64,000 nt of DNA from contig CABQWP010000001.1 of the NCBI GenBank assembly GCA_902467875.1, positions 45,414 through 109,413 of the forward strand. Direction: 5' to 3'. Below the pieces are notes generated by a model that was not told where the DNA came from, ran no database searches, and saw nothing but the letters and a program-made list of their open reading frames with translations. Origin of the DNA: an uncultured Collinsella sp. Its GTDB lineage: Bacteria > Actinomycetota > Coriobacteriia > Coriobacteriales > Coriobacteriaceae. Positions 1 to 8,866 of this stretch are shown one piece after another (within the stretch, counting starts at the first letter, position 1; the number at the start of each line of letters is the position of its first letter). Position numbers and translations under genes: made by a program.

Positions 1-353
1 ACGCCACCGGCGAGTGCGACCGTTGCCTGGAGCCCGCCTCGTTTGATATCGCCGGCGAGATCGAGGAGTTTTATCTCTTTGAGGTGCCCGAGGATCCCGA
101 GGCCTACGAGGACGGCTATGAGCTTCTGGGTGAGGACCGCATCATCGATCTGGGTGAGCCCATCAATGACGCGGTCGTTATGGACACGCCGTTTGTGGTG
201 CTCTGCAAGCCCGATTGCCGCGGTCTGTGCCCCACTTGCGGTCGCAATCTCAACGTCGAGCAATGCGATTGCGCCGTCCAGGCAGAGGCAGAATGGGCCG
301 CTGCCACGGAAAATCCATTTGCAGCATTGAAGAATCTCAAGCTCGATGAGTAA
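1..353 (+). CDS. yceD: YceD/DUF177 family protein, 5' end outside window
   Basis: Open reading frame already running at the left edge (codons in phase from base 3) and ending in TAA at 351-353. It carries two cysteine clusters: CDRCL near the left edge and, near the C-terminus, CKPDC followed by GLCPTCGRNLN, the hallmark of DUF177 (YceD). The family nearly always sits directly upstream of rpmF, as here (65 bp gap), and is linked to large-subunit ribosome and 23S rRNA accumulation. The cysteines are likely to bind zinc. The acidic C-terminus ends KNLKLDE. Only the 3' part is visible, so the start and total length cannot be judged. Confidence 0.9.
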   Translation, partial: ATGECDRCLEPASFDIAGEIEEFYLFEVPEDPEAYEDGYELLGEDRIIDLGEPINDAVVMDTPFVVLCKPDCRGLCPTCGRNLNVEQCDCAVQAEAEWAAATENPFAALKNLKLDE

Positions 354-417
354 AACTGTGGTAGTATCGCTACTTGCGCGTAATCGCCTCACTGGATAGT
401 TCATAAGGAAGGTCACT

Positions 418-597
418 ATGCCCGTACCTAAACAAAAGCAGGGTCGTATCCGCACTCACACCCGTCGTTCCGCCAACATGAAGATCTCGGCTGCGGCTCA
501 GTCCACGTGCCCCCGTTGCGGCGCTGTCAAGCTTCCGCACCACGTGTGCCCCAGCTGCGGTTTCTACAAGGACCGCGAGGTTATCGTTACCGAGTAA
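418..597 (+). CDS. rpmF: 50S ribosomal protein L32
   Basis: A 59-residue basic protein starting at ATG 418, preceded by AAGGAAGG, and ending TAA at 595-597. The N-terminus MPVPKQKQGRIRTHTRRS is the usual L32 start, and the C-terminal half has a zinc ribbon, CPRCG then CPSCG, ending in a short hydrophobic tail. It is a structural protein of the large ribosomal subunit near the peptidyl-transferase/exit region. The yceD-rpmF-plsX order is classic. A strong hairpin follows at 638-667, so rpmF may be the last gene of the yceD transcript, with plsX expressed by readthrough or from its own promoter. Confidence 0.96.
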   Translation: MPVPKQKQGRIRTHTRRSANMKISAAAQSTCPRCGAVKLPHHVCPSCGFYKDREVIVTE

Positions 598-637
598 CGG
601 TATACTCTGGATGCGATGCCGTTCCAAATGGAACCAC

Positions 638-667
638 AATGGCCGGCTCAATGAGTCGGCCATTTTT
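638..667 (+). terminator. Intrinsic terminator after rpmF
   Basis: AATGGCCGGCTC (638-649) pairs with GAGTCGGCCATT (653-664) around a 3-base loop, one G-U pair included, and is followed by TTT (665-667). It lies between rpmF and the plsX ribosome-binding site, so it could also work as a partial attenuator for plsX. Confidence 0.75.
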
Positions 668-684
668 GTATAAGGAGCATGTAT

Positions 685-1704
685 ATGAGTAACGTTCGCG
701 TTTGTGTAGACGTTGTGGGCGGAGACGAGAAACCTCAGGTTGTTCTCGATGGTATCGAGGCTGCGCTTGCCGCCGATCCCGATATCGAGGTCTTGGCAGC
801 TGGCCCCGCCGAAATCGTCAATCCCTTTGCCGCCTCCCATGCGCGCGTCGAGGCCCTGGAGGCACCCGACGTTATCGCCATGGATGACGATCCCATTCGC
901 GCCGTGATGACCAAACGCAAGTCTTCGATCGTGCTGTCGTGCCGCGCCATCAAGAAGGGAAATGCGGACGCGTTCTTCTCTGCCGGTTCGACCGGTGCCA
1001 TGACCGCCGCTGCCACCGCCTACGTGACGCCGTTTAGGTATCAGGCCGAAGGCAAAAAGCAGCCGGTGCGCCCCTGTCTGACCAATGCGCTGCCCAATCG
1101 CGCCGGCGGTCTGACGGTGCTGTGCGATATGGGCGCCAACCCCGATGTCGAGGTCGATGACATGGTGCGTTTTGCCCAGATGGGTAGCGCCTATGCCCGC
1201 GTCGTCCTGGGAATCGAGCATCCCCGCGTGGGCCTGCTTGCCAACGGCACCGAGGACGAGAAGGGCTCCAACTTTACCAAGGCCTGCTTCCCGGCCATGA
1301 AAGCCGCCGTTCCCGGCTTTGTTGGTAACTGCGAGGGAACGGACATCACCTCAGGTAACTTCGATGTCGTCGTTGCCGATGGCATGTCGGGCAATATTGC
1401 GCTCAAGGCCACCGAGGGCGCTGCCAAGTTTTTGCTGCAGGAGCTCAAGGGTGTCTTTATGTCTTCGCTCGGCACCAAGATTGCCGCGCTGCTCATCAAA
1501 AAGCAAATGCGCGAGATTAAAGCCAAACTTTCGGGCGACGCCAAGGGCGGCGCGATTCTTTTGGGCCTGCGCGGCGTGGTCCTGATCGGCCATGGTGCCA
1601 CCTCGGTTGAGGCTGTCAAAAACGGTACGCTCGCGGCGGCCGAAGCCGTGCGCGCCGGGCTGGTCGAGAATGTCGCCAACTCTATGGACGGTATCGTTTT
1701 ATAA
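685..1704 (+). CDS. plsX: Phosphate acyltransferase PlsX
   Basis: 339-residue protein that converts acyl-ACP to acyl-phosphate for PlsY, the first committed step of phosphatidic acid synthesis in most Gram-positive bacteria. The start is set to ATG 685 because AAGGAG at 672-677 lies 7 bases before it and only 1 base before the alternative ATG at 679. Family landmarks visible are VGGDEKP at the N-terminus (usually MGGD), SAGSTGAMTAA near residue 105 and NGTEDEKGSN near residue 185. Length is normal. It is followed by acpP, whose product supplies the acyl donor. PlsX is a peripheral membrane enzyme. Confidence 0.95.
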   Translation: MSNVRVCVDVVGGDEKPQVVLDGIEAALAADPDIEVLAAGPAEIVNPFAASHARVEALEAPDVIAMDDDPIRAVMTKRKSSIVLSCRAIKKGNADAFFSAGSTGAMTAAATAYVTPFRYQAEGKKQPVRPCLTNALPNRAGGLTVLCDMGANPDVEVDDMVRFAQMGSAYARVVLGIEHPRVGLLANGTEDEKGSNFTKACFPAMKAAVPGFVGNCEGTDITSGNFDVVVADGMSGNIALKATEGAAKFLLQELKGVFMSSLGTKIAALLIKKQMREIKAKLSGDAKGGAILLGLRGVVLIGHGATSVEAVKNGTLAAAEAVRAGLVENVANSMDGIVL

Positions 1705-1771
1705 GAGCGAGTTAGAGCGCTGTTATGTGCTTCGCGGTGCACGTCGTGGGGTAGAATCAGAACCGTGTCTT

Positions 1772-1791
1772 GGTACCGCCCGGGCGGTACC
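1772..1791. promoter_or_regulatory. Perfect 20-bp palindrome in plsX-acpP gap
   Basis: GGTACCGCCC is followed at once by its exact reverse complement. As RNA it could form a tight hairpin 37 bases upstream of the acpP start, followed by ATTCTTTTG, so it may be a terminator/attenuator between plsX and acpP. As DNA it would be a symmetric protein-binding site. A role in adjusting ACP against PlsX output is inference. Confidence 0.55.
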
Positions 1792-1828
1792 ATTCTTTTG
1801 GTATTCATGCACTATGAGAGGAAGCGCT

Positions 1829-2071
1829 ATGGACCGCTCCGAAATCTTCGACAAGATCGCCGAGGTCGCTGCTGACGTTCTGGGCGTCGATGTTGCCGAA
1901 ATTAGCGAGGAGACCACCTTTGACGACCTCGATGCCAACTCGCTCGAGCGCCTGCAGCTGGTTACGGCTATCGAGGACGAGTTCAACCTCGAGATCGATG
2001 ACGAGACCCTGCTCTCGCTCAACTCTGTCGCCGACGCCGTCGACGCTATCGAAGCTGCCAAGGAGGCCTAA
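1829..2071 (+). CDS. acpP: Acyl carrier protein
   Basis: 80-residue acidic protein starting at ATG 1829 with GAGAGGAAG upstream. It carries the four-helix ACP pattern with the phosphopantetheine-bearing serine at residue 38 in the context DANSLERLQL. Most ACPs have Asp directly before this serine (DSL); here it is Asn 37. The C-terminal part, EDEFNLEIDDETLLSLNSV, is typical. It carries growing acyl chains for fatty acid synthesis and for PlsX. The AGGAGG for rnc lies inside its last codons, so acpP and rnc are probably translationally linked. An ACP for another pathway is possible, but the plsX-acpP-rnc context favours fatty acid synthesis. Confidence 0.92.
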   Translation: MDRSEIFDKIAEVAADVLGVDVAEISEETTFDDLDANSLERLQLVTAIEDEFNLEIDDETLLSLNSVADAVDAIEAAKEA

Positions 2072-2074
2072 GTC

Positions 2075-2800
2075 TTGGCTTTATCCGACCGACTTACGCG
2101 CGCCCAGGAAATCCTGGGCCACGAGTTCAACAATAAGGTGCTGCTGCGCGCGGCGCTTACGCATCCCTCGGCAGTCGAGGGCCAGCCGGTTTCTGCCAGC
2201 TATGAGCGCCTTGAGTTCTTGGGCGATTCCATTTTGGGCGCTGTGGTCGCACGCTCCCTGTTTGAGTCCTATCCGGAGTTTGACGAGGGCAAGCTCACGC
2301 GCTTGAAGGTGTCGCTTGTCTCGGGCGCTACGCTGTCCGAGGTTTCTCACGAGCTGGGCATCGACGACATCATCATCTTTGGTGCCTCCGAGACCGGTAC
2401 CGGTGCGCGCGGCCTGCATTCGGCCCTCGAGAACGTCTATGAGTCGCTCGTGGGCGCGCTGTACCTGGATGCCGGCTGGGACGTTGCGGCGGAGTTCATT
2501 CACCGTACGCTTAAGCCGCATTTGGCTTCCGAGCGTGCCGAGCATCCTGCGAACCCCAAGTCGTTTTTGCAGGAGTGCGTGCAAGCCGACGGTCACGAAC
2601 CTCCGGCGTACAAGCTCGTTGGCTCCGAGGGCCCGGCGCATGCGCCCACCTTTACCGCTGTGGTTTTGATCGATGGTATTCGCCAAGGTCGCGGCTCCGG
2701 CTCCTCAAAGAAGGAAGCCGAGGGAGCCGCCGCGCTCGAAGCGCTCGACCGCATGGGTTACACCACCAACGGCGTGATTCTGAACAAGAAGCACGTGTAA
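2075..2800 (+). CDS. rnc: Ribonuclease III
   Basis: 241 residues starting at TTG 2075, with AGGAGG at 2061-2066 inside the acpP end. The signature ERLEFLGDSILG spans about residues 44-55 and supplies the first catalytic acids. The second cluster reads ENVYESLVGALYLDAG, where most RNase III enzymes have Asp at the position of Asn, so one of the four metal-ligand positions appears to be substituted while the essential Glu remains. A double-stranded RNA-binding domain fills the last 75 residues (SFLQECVQ to SSKKEAEGAAALEAL). It processes rRNA precursors and structured RNAs. The position between acpP and smc is the common Gram-positive arrangement. Confidence 0.95.
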   Translation: MALSDRLTRAQEILGHEFNNKVLLRAALTHPSAVEGQPVSASYERLEFLGDSILGAVVARSLFESYPEFDEGKLTRLKVSLVSGATLSEVSHELGIDDIIIFGASETGTGARGLHSALENVYESLVGALYLDAGWDVAAEFIHRTLKPHLASERAEHPANPKSFLQECVQADGHEPPAYKLVGSEGPAHAPTFTAVVLIDGIRQGRGSGSSKKEAEGAAALEALDRMGYTTNGVILNKKHV

Positions 2801-2810
2801 GCGAGGAACC

Positions 2811-5800
2811 GTGTATCTCAAGTCCCTCACGCTCAAAGGGTTCAAGTCGTTTGCCGACCGCGCCCATATGACGTTTGAGCCGGGTCTGACCGTCATCGTC
2901 GGTCCCAACGGCTCGGGAAAATCGAACATCTCCGACTCGATTCTGTGGGTCCTGGGCGAGCAGAGCGCCAAGCAGCTGCGCGGCCAGGCCATGGAGGATG
3001 TCATCTTCTCGGGCTCGTCGGCTCGCAAGCCGGGGGGGGGGGCCGAGGTCACGCTGGTGCTCGATAATTCGGATCATATGCTGCCCGTCGATTTTGACGA
3101 GGTCGCCATCACCCGTCGCATGTATCGCTCGGGCGAAAGCGAGTACCTCATCAATTCGAGCCCGTGCCGCCTGATGGACATTCAGGACATCCTGCACGAT
3201 TCCGGCCTAGGCAAGGATACGCATTCCATCATCAGCCAGGGCAAGCTCGACGCCATTTTGCAGAGCCGCCCCGAGGAGCGCCGCGCCCTCATCGAGGAGG
3301 CCGCCGGCATCTCCAAGCACAAGCGCCGCAAGGAGCGTGCGCTCAAAAAGATTAAGTCAATGGACGAGCACCTGACGCGTGCTCGCGACATCAATAAGGA
3401 AATCGCCCGTCAGCTGCGACCGTTGGAGCGTCAGGTCGATCGCGCGCGCAAGTACAAAGAGCTGTCCTCGCGCGCGAACGAGCTTACGCAGATGCTAGCC
3501 GTCGATGAGCTGCGTTCGCTGCAGTCGCAGTGGAACGACCTGGAGAGCCGCTCCAAGGAGGGCGCGGCCGAGCTGGAGCTTGCGCAGTACCGCTTGGGCG
3601 AAAAGGAGCGTGAGCTCGAGAAGCTCCAGGTTATGCTCGAGGAAAAAGGCCTGTTTGTGGGCGACTTGGGCGAGCAGCGCCGCCATATGCAAGACGTGGT
3701 CGGCCGCATTAACTCCGACATGCGCCTGCTCGAGGAAAAGGGCCACAACATGGTGTCGCGCCTGTCTGACATGCGCGGGCAGATTTCGAGTTCCGAGCAT
3801 CAGCGTCGTCGCGTGGTCGAGGAGCTCGAGGACGCGCGTGCGCAGCTTGAGGAAGTGACCGGCGCGCATATGCAGGCCCAGGAGGACGTTGACGCCGCTG
3901 GTCCTGCCGCCGCTGAGCTCCACGAGCGGCGCGTGGCGCTCGACAATCAGATTTCGCAGCTTACGCGTGAGCAACGCGATGTGCAGCGCGTGGCCGATAA
4001 CGCCGCGCTCGAGCTCGCCAAGGTGAAGGATTCGCTTTCCAATGCCGAGGTCGAGGACAACATGTATGCCTCGCGCCTGGAGCAGATCGATGAACAGCTC
4101 GAGGAGGTCACGGCCTCGCTCGAGAGCCGTCGCGACCGCGCCGAGGAGCTTGAGGGCGCTCTTGAGGAAGCGCGCCGGGCTCAGGTCGATGCGCGTGAGG
4201 CCACCGAGACGGCACGCGCGGCCCTGAAGGACCTGCGTGCCCGCGAGAGCGAGGCGCGCAACAAGCTGTCCGAGGTGCGCTCGGAGCTTGCCAGCCAAAA
4301 GAAGTTTGATGCCCGCATGGCCGACAGCTCGCCGCTCGTGAGCCGTCTGGTGGGTGCGTTGGGCGACGATGTCTCGGGTCGTCTGGGCGACGTGCTCGAG
4401 GCCCCGCGCGAGCTTGAGGGCCTGGTGGAGCAGCTACTTGCCGGCGATATCGATGCCCTGTTATTTGATGACGCCGCCGCGCTTGAGCGTGCCGGTCGTG
4501 CGGCTCTGGACCAAAAGAAGGCCTCGGGTGAGGCGCTGCTGGTGGCGCGCGGCGTGAGCGGCTCTGCTGCCGCCGAGGGCGCTGCCGGTTCGCGTCTGGT
4601 CGATCGCCTTTCCGTGCGTGCCGGTTATGGCCCGATTGTCGAGGCGCTTGTCGGTGGCTATTACGTGGTCGATGACTTGGCTGCCGCGCTGGCTGCGCCT
4701 GTCGTTGACGGTGTGACCTATGTGACCCCCGATGGCGTCCGCGTAAGCTGTGGCGGCCTTGTGCGCGTGGGCCTCGATGCCGGCGAGGCGTCGGGTGCCC
4801 TGGAGCGCAAGCGTCGCATTCGCGAGCTGGAGGGCTTGGAGCCCGATTTGGCTGCCGTGTTTGAGCATGTGTCGGATCAGGTCGTCGAGGCCAATGCGGC
4901 CGTTGAGGAAGCGCGTGCCGCTGAGGGCGATGCCGCCGGCGAGATCGCCCGTCTTGAGGGCGAGCGCCGCTCGTTGCTCTCCGAGATCGGCCGCTTGGAG
5001 CAAAGCGCCAACAATGCCGAGGTCGAGCGCGTGCGCATCTCCAAGCGCCGCGAGCAGGCCTCCGAAGCCGTTCGCGCTGCGCGTCCGCGCGTTGACGAGC
5101 TCACCCGTTCGCGTGACGAGGCCCGCGCGCAGGCAAGCGATCTGGGCTTGCAGATTTCCGAGGCCAACGACGAACTCGACCGCGTTCGCCGTGACGATTC
5201 CGAGGCTGCCGGCAAGCTCGCCGACGCCAAGGTTCGCCTAGCCCAGACGAGCGAACGCCTGCGTTCGCTGAAGGGCCGCGTGCCCGACCTTGAGCATCGT
5301 CTTGAGGGCATCGACCGTCGTATCCGCGGAACACGCCAGGCCTCGCGCTCGCTCGAGCTGCTGCGCCTGCGCGTCGATCCCATGCACGAACGCTATTCTG
5401 CCCTGTTGGAACGCGCGTCGGATTGGGCAGCGCGCCTGCGTGACCAGGCCTCTCTGGAGGAGGCGGACTCCGCTTCGCTCAAGAAGACCATCGAGGATGC
5501 CAAGGCAGAGGTTGCCCGCGCTAAGGAGCGAGTCGATACCGCCTCCGCCACGCAAAACGAGTTCAAGGTCGCGCGTGGCAAGCTCGAGGTGCAGGTCGAG
5601 GCTGCCATCAAGGCCATTACCGCCGATGGCACGACGGTGCTCGAGGAAGCGCTCATGCTTCCTGCTCCTACCGACCGCGATGCCGCCGAGCGCGAACTCA
5701 ACCAGCTTGTGCGCCAGATCAACAACCTTGGTCCCGTTAACCAAGTTGCCATGGAGGAGTACGAGCAGCTCAAGCGCCGCGCCGACTACATCGAGGAGCA

Positions 5801-6347
5801 GCTGGCCGATCTGGAGAGCGCGCGCAAGGCGCTCACCAAGATCACGGTGGCCATTGATCGCAAGATGCGCAAGGCGTTCCTGGTGACGTTTGAGAAGGTC
5901 GACGCGAACTTCCGCGAGATCTTCGCTATGCTCTTCCCGGGCGGCCAGGCTCATCTGGAGATGACCGATCCCGAGCATCCTGCCGAGACGGGTATCGAGG
6001 TCGTGGCGCAGCCGCGCGGCAAGCGCATCACCAAGATGATGCTCATGTCGGGCGGCGAGAAGAGTCTGACGGCGCTCGCCTTGCTCTTTGCCGTGTATCG
6101 CACGCGCACGGTGCCGTTCTATGTGCTGGACGAGGTCGAGGCGGCGCTCGATGACGCCAACCTGTCCAAGCTCATCGGCGCGCTCGATGTGTTGCGTTCC
6201 GATACGCAGCTCTTGGTTATCTCGCATCAGCGCCGTACTATGGAGGACGCTGACGTCCTCTATGGCGTCTCGATGCAAGCCGACGGCGTCAGTCGCGTCG
6301 TCTCGCAAAAACTCGATCGCGAAACCGGAAAGGTCGTGAATGCATAA
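2811..6347 (+). CDS. smc: Chromosome partition protein SMC
   Basis: 1178 residues from GTG 2811 (GCGAGGAAC upstream), the usual SMC length. The N-terminal ATPase lobe has GPNGSGKS at about 31-38. Long Glu/Arg/Ala-rich coiled coils flank a hinge near residues 500-650. The C-terminal lobe has LMSGGEKSLTALALLFA and the Walker B stretch FYVLDEVEAALDD. With ScpA/ScpB (not in the window) it organises and segregates the chromosome. Codons 73-77, just after ARK, read P-G-G-G-A because of an 11-G run at 3032-3042; relatives usually have a non-glycine tripeptide between KP and AEV, but the frame is kept. The stop overlaps the ftsY start by one base. Confidence 0.97.
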   Translation: MYLKSLTLKGFKSFADRAHMTFEPGLTVIVGPNGSGKSNISDSILWVLGEQSAKQLRGQAMEDVIFSGSSARKPGGGAEVTLVLDNSDHMLPVDFDEVAITRRMYRSGESEYLINSSPCRLMDIQDILHDSGLGKDTHSIISQGKLDAILQSRPEERRALIEEAAGISKHKRRKERALKKIKSMDEHLTRARDINKEIARQLRPLERQVDRARKYKELSSRANELTQMLAVDELRSLQSQWNDLESRSKEGAAELELAQYRLGEKERELEKLQVMLEEKGLFVGDLGEQRRHMQDVVGRINSDMRLLEEKGHNMVSRLSDMRGQISSSEHQRRRVVEELEDARAQLEEVTGAHMQAQEDVDAAGPAAAELHERRVALDNQISQLTREQRDVQRVADNAALELAKVKDSLSNAEVEDNMYASRLEQIDEQLEEVTASLESRRDRAEELEGALEEARRAQVDAREATETARAALKDLRARESEARNKLSEVRSELASQKKFDARMADSSPLVSRLVGALGDDVSGRLGDVLEAPRELEGLVEQLLAGDIDALLFDDAAALERAGRAALDQKKASGEALLVARGVSGSAAAEGAAGSRLVDRLSVRAGYGPIVEALVGGYYVVDDLAAALAAPVVDGVTYVTPDGVRVSCGGLVRVGLDAGEASGALERKRRIRELEGLEPDLAAVFEHVSDQVVEANAAVEEARAAEGDAAGEIARLEGERRSLLSEIGRLEQSANNAEVERVRISKRREQASEAVRAARPRVDELTRSRDEARAQASDLGLQISEANDELDRVRRDDSEAAGKLADAKVRLAQTSERLRSLKGRVPDLEHRLEGIDRRIRGTRQASRSLELLRLRVDPMHERYSALLERASDWAARLRDQASLEEADSASLKKTIEDAKAEVARAKERVDTASATQNEFKVARGKLEVQVEAAIKAITADGTTVLEEALMLPAPTDRDAAERELNQLVRQINNLGPVNQVAMEEYEQLKRRADYIEEQLADLESARKALTKITVAIDRKMRKAFLVTFEKVDANFREIFAMLFPGGQAHLEMTDPEHPAETGIEVVAQPRGKRITKMMLMSGGEKSLTALALLFAVYRTRTVPFYVLDEVEAALDDANLSKLIGALDVLRSDTQLLVISHQRRTMEDADVLYGVSMQADGVSRVVSQKLDRETGKVVNA
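3032..3042. repeat. 11-G homopolymer tract inside smc
   Basis: Eleven consecutive G residues in the N-terminal ATPase lobe of smc. The frame is preserved (CCG GGG GGG GGG GCC). It is the longest single-base run noticed in the window and would be prone to slippage during replication or sequencing. Confidence 0.9.
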
Positions 6348-7264
6348 TGGGATTCTTCGATGCTCTCTCGCGCGGACTTGAGCGAAGCCGCGAGGCCCTC
6401 AACGAGGTCTTCTACTTTGGCGGCGAGGTCGACGAGGATTTTTGGGAGGACCTGGAGGACACCCTCGTCATGGGTGACATGGGCGCCGAGATCGCCATTC
6501 AGGTCTCCGATGACCTGCGCGATGCCGCGGCCAAGAAGAACCTCAAGACCGCTCCACAGCTTCGCCGTGCCCTGGCCGAGCAGCTTGAGCAGCACTTTGT
6601 GCCCATCGAGCGCGATCCGTTCTCCGATACGCCGAGCTGCGTGCTGTTTGTGGGCATTAACGGTGCCGGCAAGACCACGACGGTCGGTAAGATCGCGAGC
6701 GTCATGGCCTCCCGCGGCAAGAACGTCGTGATCGGTTCGGCCGATACCTTCCGCGCTGCCGCTATCGAGCAGCTCGATGTGTGGGGTCAGCGCGCTGGCG
6801 TCCCCGTCATCAAGCGCGACCGCGGCTCCGACCCGGCAAGTGTTTGCTACGACGTGCTCGACGAGGCCGACAAGCGCGGCAGCGACCTGGTGCTCATCGA
6901 TACCGCCGGTCGTCTGCACACGAGCCCCGAGCTCATGCGCGAGCTTGCCAAGGTGGTCAATGTGACCCGTAAGCGCGCCGCCAATATGGCCGCCGGCCCC
7001 ATGCCCGTCTATGTCGTGCTCGTGATCGATGCCGCAACGGGCCAAAACGGCCTCAACCAGGCGCTCGAGTTTAACGAGGCGCTGGGTCTGGACGGTATTA
7101 TCATGACAAAGCTCGACGGCACGGCAAAGGGCGGTATCGCCATGGCCGTGGCCGAGAAGCTCAAGCTTCCCATCCTGCGCATCGGCGTGGGCGAGCAGGT
7201 CGATGACCTGCAGGAGTTCAATGCCAAAGATTTCTGCCGCGCCCTGGTGGGCGAGTCCAACTAA
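6347..7264 (+). CDS. ftsY: Signal recognition particle receptor FtsY
   Basis: 305-residue NG-domain SRP GTPase that receives Ffh-ribosome complexes at the membrane. The start ATG 6347 overlaps the smc stop (TAATG), indicating coupled translation. Motifs: G1 GINGAGKT at about 103-110, DTFRAAAIEQLD, G3 DTAGR and G4 TKLDGTAKGG. The acidic A domain seen in enterobacterial FtsY is nearly absent; only a short amphipathic N-terminus (GFFDALSRGLERSREAL) precedes the N domain, as in many Gram-positives. ffh follows after 10 bp, so both halves of the targeting cycle are co-expressed. Confidence 0.97.
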   Translation: MGFFDALSRGLERSREALNEVFYFGGEVDEDFWEDLEDTLVMGDMGAEIAIQVSDDLRDAAAKKNLKTAPQLRRALAEQLEQHFVPIERDPFSDTPSCVLFVGINGAGKTTTVGKIASVMASRGKNVVIGSADTFRAAAIEQLDVWGQRAGVPVIKRDRGSDPASVCYDVLDEADKRGSDLVLIDTAGRLHTSPELMRELAKVVNVTRKRAANMAAGPMPVYVVLVIDAATGQNGLNQALEFNEALGLDGIIMTKLDGTAKGGIAMAVAEKLKLPILRIGVGEQVDDLQEFNAKDFCRALVGESN

Positions 7265-7274
7265 GGAGTAACCA

Positions 7275-8750
7275 GTGTTTGATTCCCTGAGCGATCGCCT
7301 CAACGACACATTTGACCGCCTGCGTGGCAAGGGTAAGCTGACCGAGGCCGACATTACCTCGGCCATGCGCGACATTCGCATGGCGCTGCTCGAGGCCGAC
7401 GTCAACTTCAAGGTCGTCAAGGAGTTCGTCGCCAAGACCAAGGAGCGCTGCATGACCGCCGAGGTCATGGAGTCACTGTCGCCGGCGCAAAACGTCGTCA
7501 AGATCGTGCTCGACGAGCTCACCGAGATGCTCGGCTCCACCGAGAGCAAGCTCGTCTTTAGCAACCGCATTCCCAATGTCATCATGCTCGTGGGCCTGCA
7601 GGGCTCCGGTAAGACCACGGCGGCCGTAAAGCTGGCCTACCAGCTCAAGAAGCAGGGCCGCTCGCCGCTGCTCGCCGCGTGCGACGTCTACCGTCCCGCC
7701 GCTGCCGACCAGCTGGCCACACTCGGTGGAGAGATCGGCGTGCCGGTCTTCCGCGGCGACGGCGAGCACCCGGTCGATATCGCCAAGGGTGCCATCCAGG
7801 AGGCAGTCGACCACCTGCGCGATGTAGTCATCGTCGATACCGCCGGTCGTCTGCAGATCGACGAGCAGATGATGCAGGAGGCCGTGGATATCAAGAAGGC
7901 CGTCAAGCCCGATCAGGTGCTGATGGTCGTCGATGCCATGACCGGCCAGGATATCGTCAACGTCGTCTCGACCTTCGCCGAGCGCACCGACTTTGACGGC
8001 GTGATCATCTCCAAGCTCGACGGCGATGCCCGTGGCGGCGGCGCGCTTTCCGTGCGCCAGGTGACCGGCAAGCCCATCAAGTTTGTGAGCATGGGCGAGA
8101 AGCCCGATTCGCTGGAGCCGTTCTATCCCGACCGAATGGCCAAGCGAATCTTGGGCATGGGCGATGTTGTCGGCATCATCGAGAAGGCCCAGGAGGCGGC
8201 CGACGCCGAGCAGCTCGAGGCTGCCGAGCGTATGCTGCGCGAGGGCTTTACCATGAACGACATGCTCGACCAGATGAAGGCTGTCAAGAAGATGGGCGGC
8301 ATGAAGGGCATCCTGGGTATGCTCCCCGGCGGCCAGCGCGCGCTCAACCAGATGGGCGGCAATTTGGACGAGGGCATCTTCGACAAGAACGAGGCCATCA
8401 TCATGTCGATGACCAAGGAGGAGCGCCTGCGTCCCTCCATCATCAACGGCCAGCGCCGCGCCCGTATCGCCAAGGGCGCCGGCGTGACTCCCACCGAGGT
8501 CAATAGCCTTATGAAGCAGTGGGGCGAGATGAACAAGATGATGGGCCGCATGCGCTCGATGGCCAATCAGGCACAGGCCAGTGGCAAGAAGGGCAAGAAG
8601 GGTAAGAAGGGCAAAAAGATGCGCATGCCCAATATTCCCGGTCTGGATGCCATGGGCCTGGGCGGCATGGGCGGCCTGGGTACGGGCGGTCCTAAGTCCG
8701 ATATGGACCTGCTGCGTCAGATGGAAGCGCAGATGCGCAATAAGAAGTAA
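7275..8750 (+). CDS. ffh: Signal recognition particle protein Ffh
   Basis: 491 residues from GTG 7275, with AAGGAG at 7263-7268. The N domain is followed by the G domain with GLQGSGKT at about 107-114, DVYRPAAADQL, DTAGRLQ and SKLDGDARGGGAL. The methionine-rich M domain begins near residue 320 and binds signal peptides and 4.5S RNA. The C-terminus has a lysine/glycine run (GKKGKKGKKGKK) followed by a flexible Gly/Met tail. It targets membrane and secreted proteins together with FtsY, encoded just upstream. No 4.5S RNA gene was recognised in this window. A strong terminator follows. Confidence 0.97.
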   Translation: MFDSLSDRLNDTFDRLRGKGKLTEADITSAMRDIRMALLEADVNFKVVKEFVAKTKERCMTAEVMESLSPAQNVVKIVLDELTEMLGSTESKLVFSNRIPNVIMLVGLQGSGKTTAAVKLAYQLKKQGRSPLLAACDVYRPAAADQLATLGGEIGVPVFRGDGEHPVDIAKGAIQEAVDHLRDVVIVDTAGRLQIDEQMMQEAVDIKKAVKPDQVLMVVDAMTGQDIVNVVSTFAERTDFDGVIISKLDGDARGGGALSVRQVTGKPIKFVSMGEKPDSLEPFYPDRMAKRILGMGDVVGIIEKAQEAADAEQLEAAERMLREGFTMNDMLDQMKAVKKMGGMKGILGMLPGGQRALNQMGGNLDEGIFDKNEAIIMSMTKEERLRPSIINGQRRARIAKGAGVTPTEVNSLMKQWGEMNKMMGRMRSMANQAQASGKKGKKGKKGKKMRMPNIPGLDAMGLGGMGGLGTGGPKSDMDLLRQMEAQMRNKK

Positions 8751-8770
8751 CGACTGGTTGAGTCGTGTAT

Positions 8771-8817
8771 GGCGTAGGCCGCCTGGATGGTACTCCAGGC
8801 GGCCTACGCCGTTTGTT
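8771..8817. terminator. Bidirectional terminator between ffh and the leftward gene
   Basis: GGCGTAGGCCGCCTGGA (8771-8787) pairs perfectly over 17 bp with 8794-8810 around a 6-base loop, then GTTTGTT. It lies between convergent genes and probably ends transcripts from both sides. Confidence 0.8.
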
Positions 8818-8866
8818 CGCAGGTTGTCGCACGCGCGGAAGCGTGTTGACGTCGAGGTGCTTGCCG

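Noticed and set aside
370..1221. Long open frame on the complement opposite plsX
   Set aside because: It is a mirror of the plsX codon pattern with no family motifs; the forward gene has strong motifs and a ribosome-binding site.
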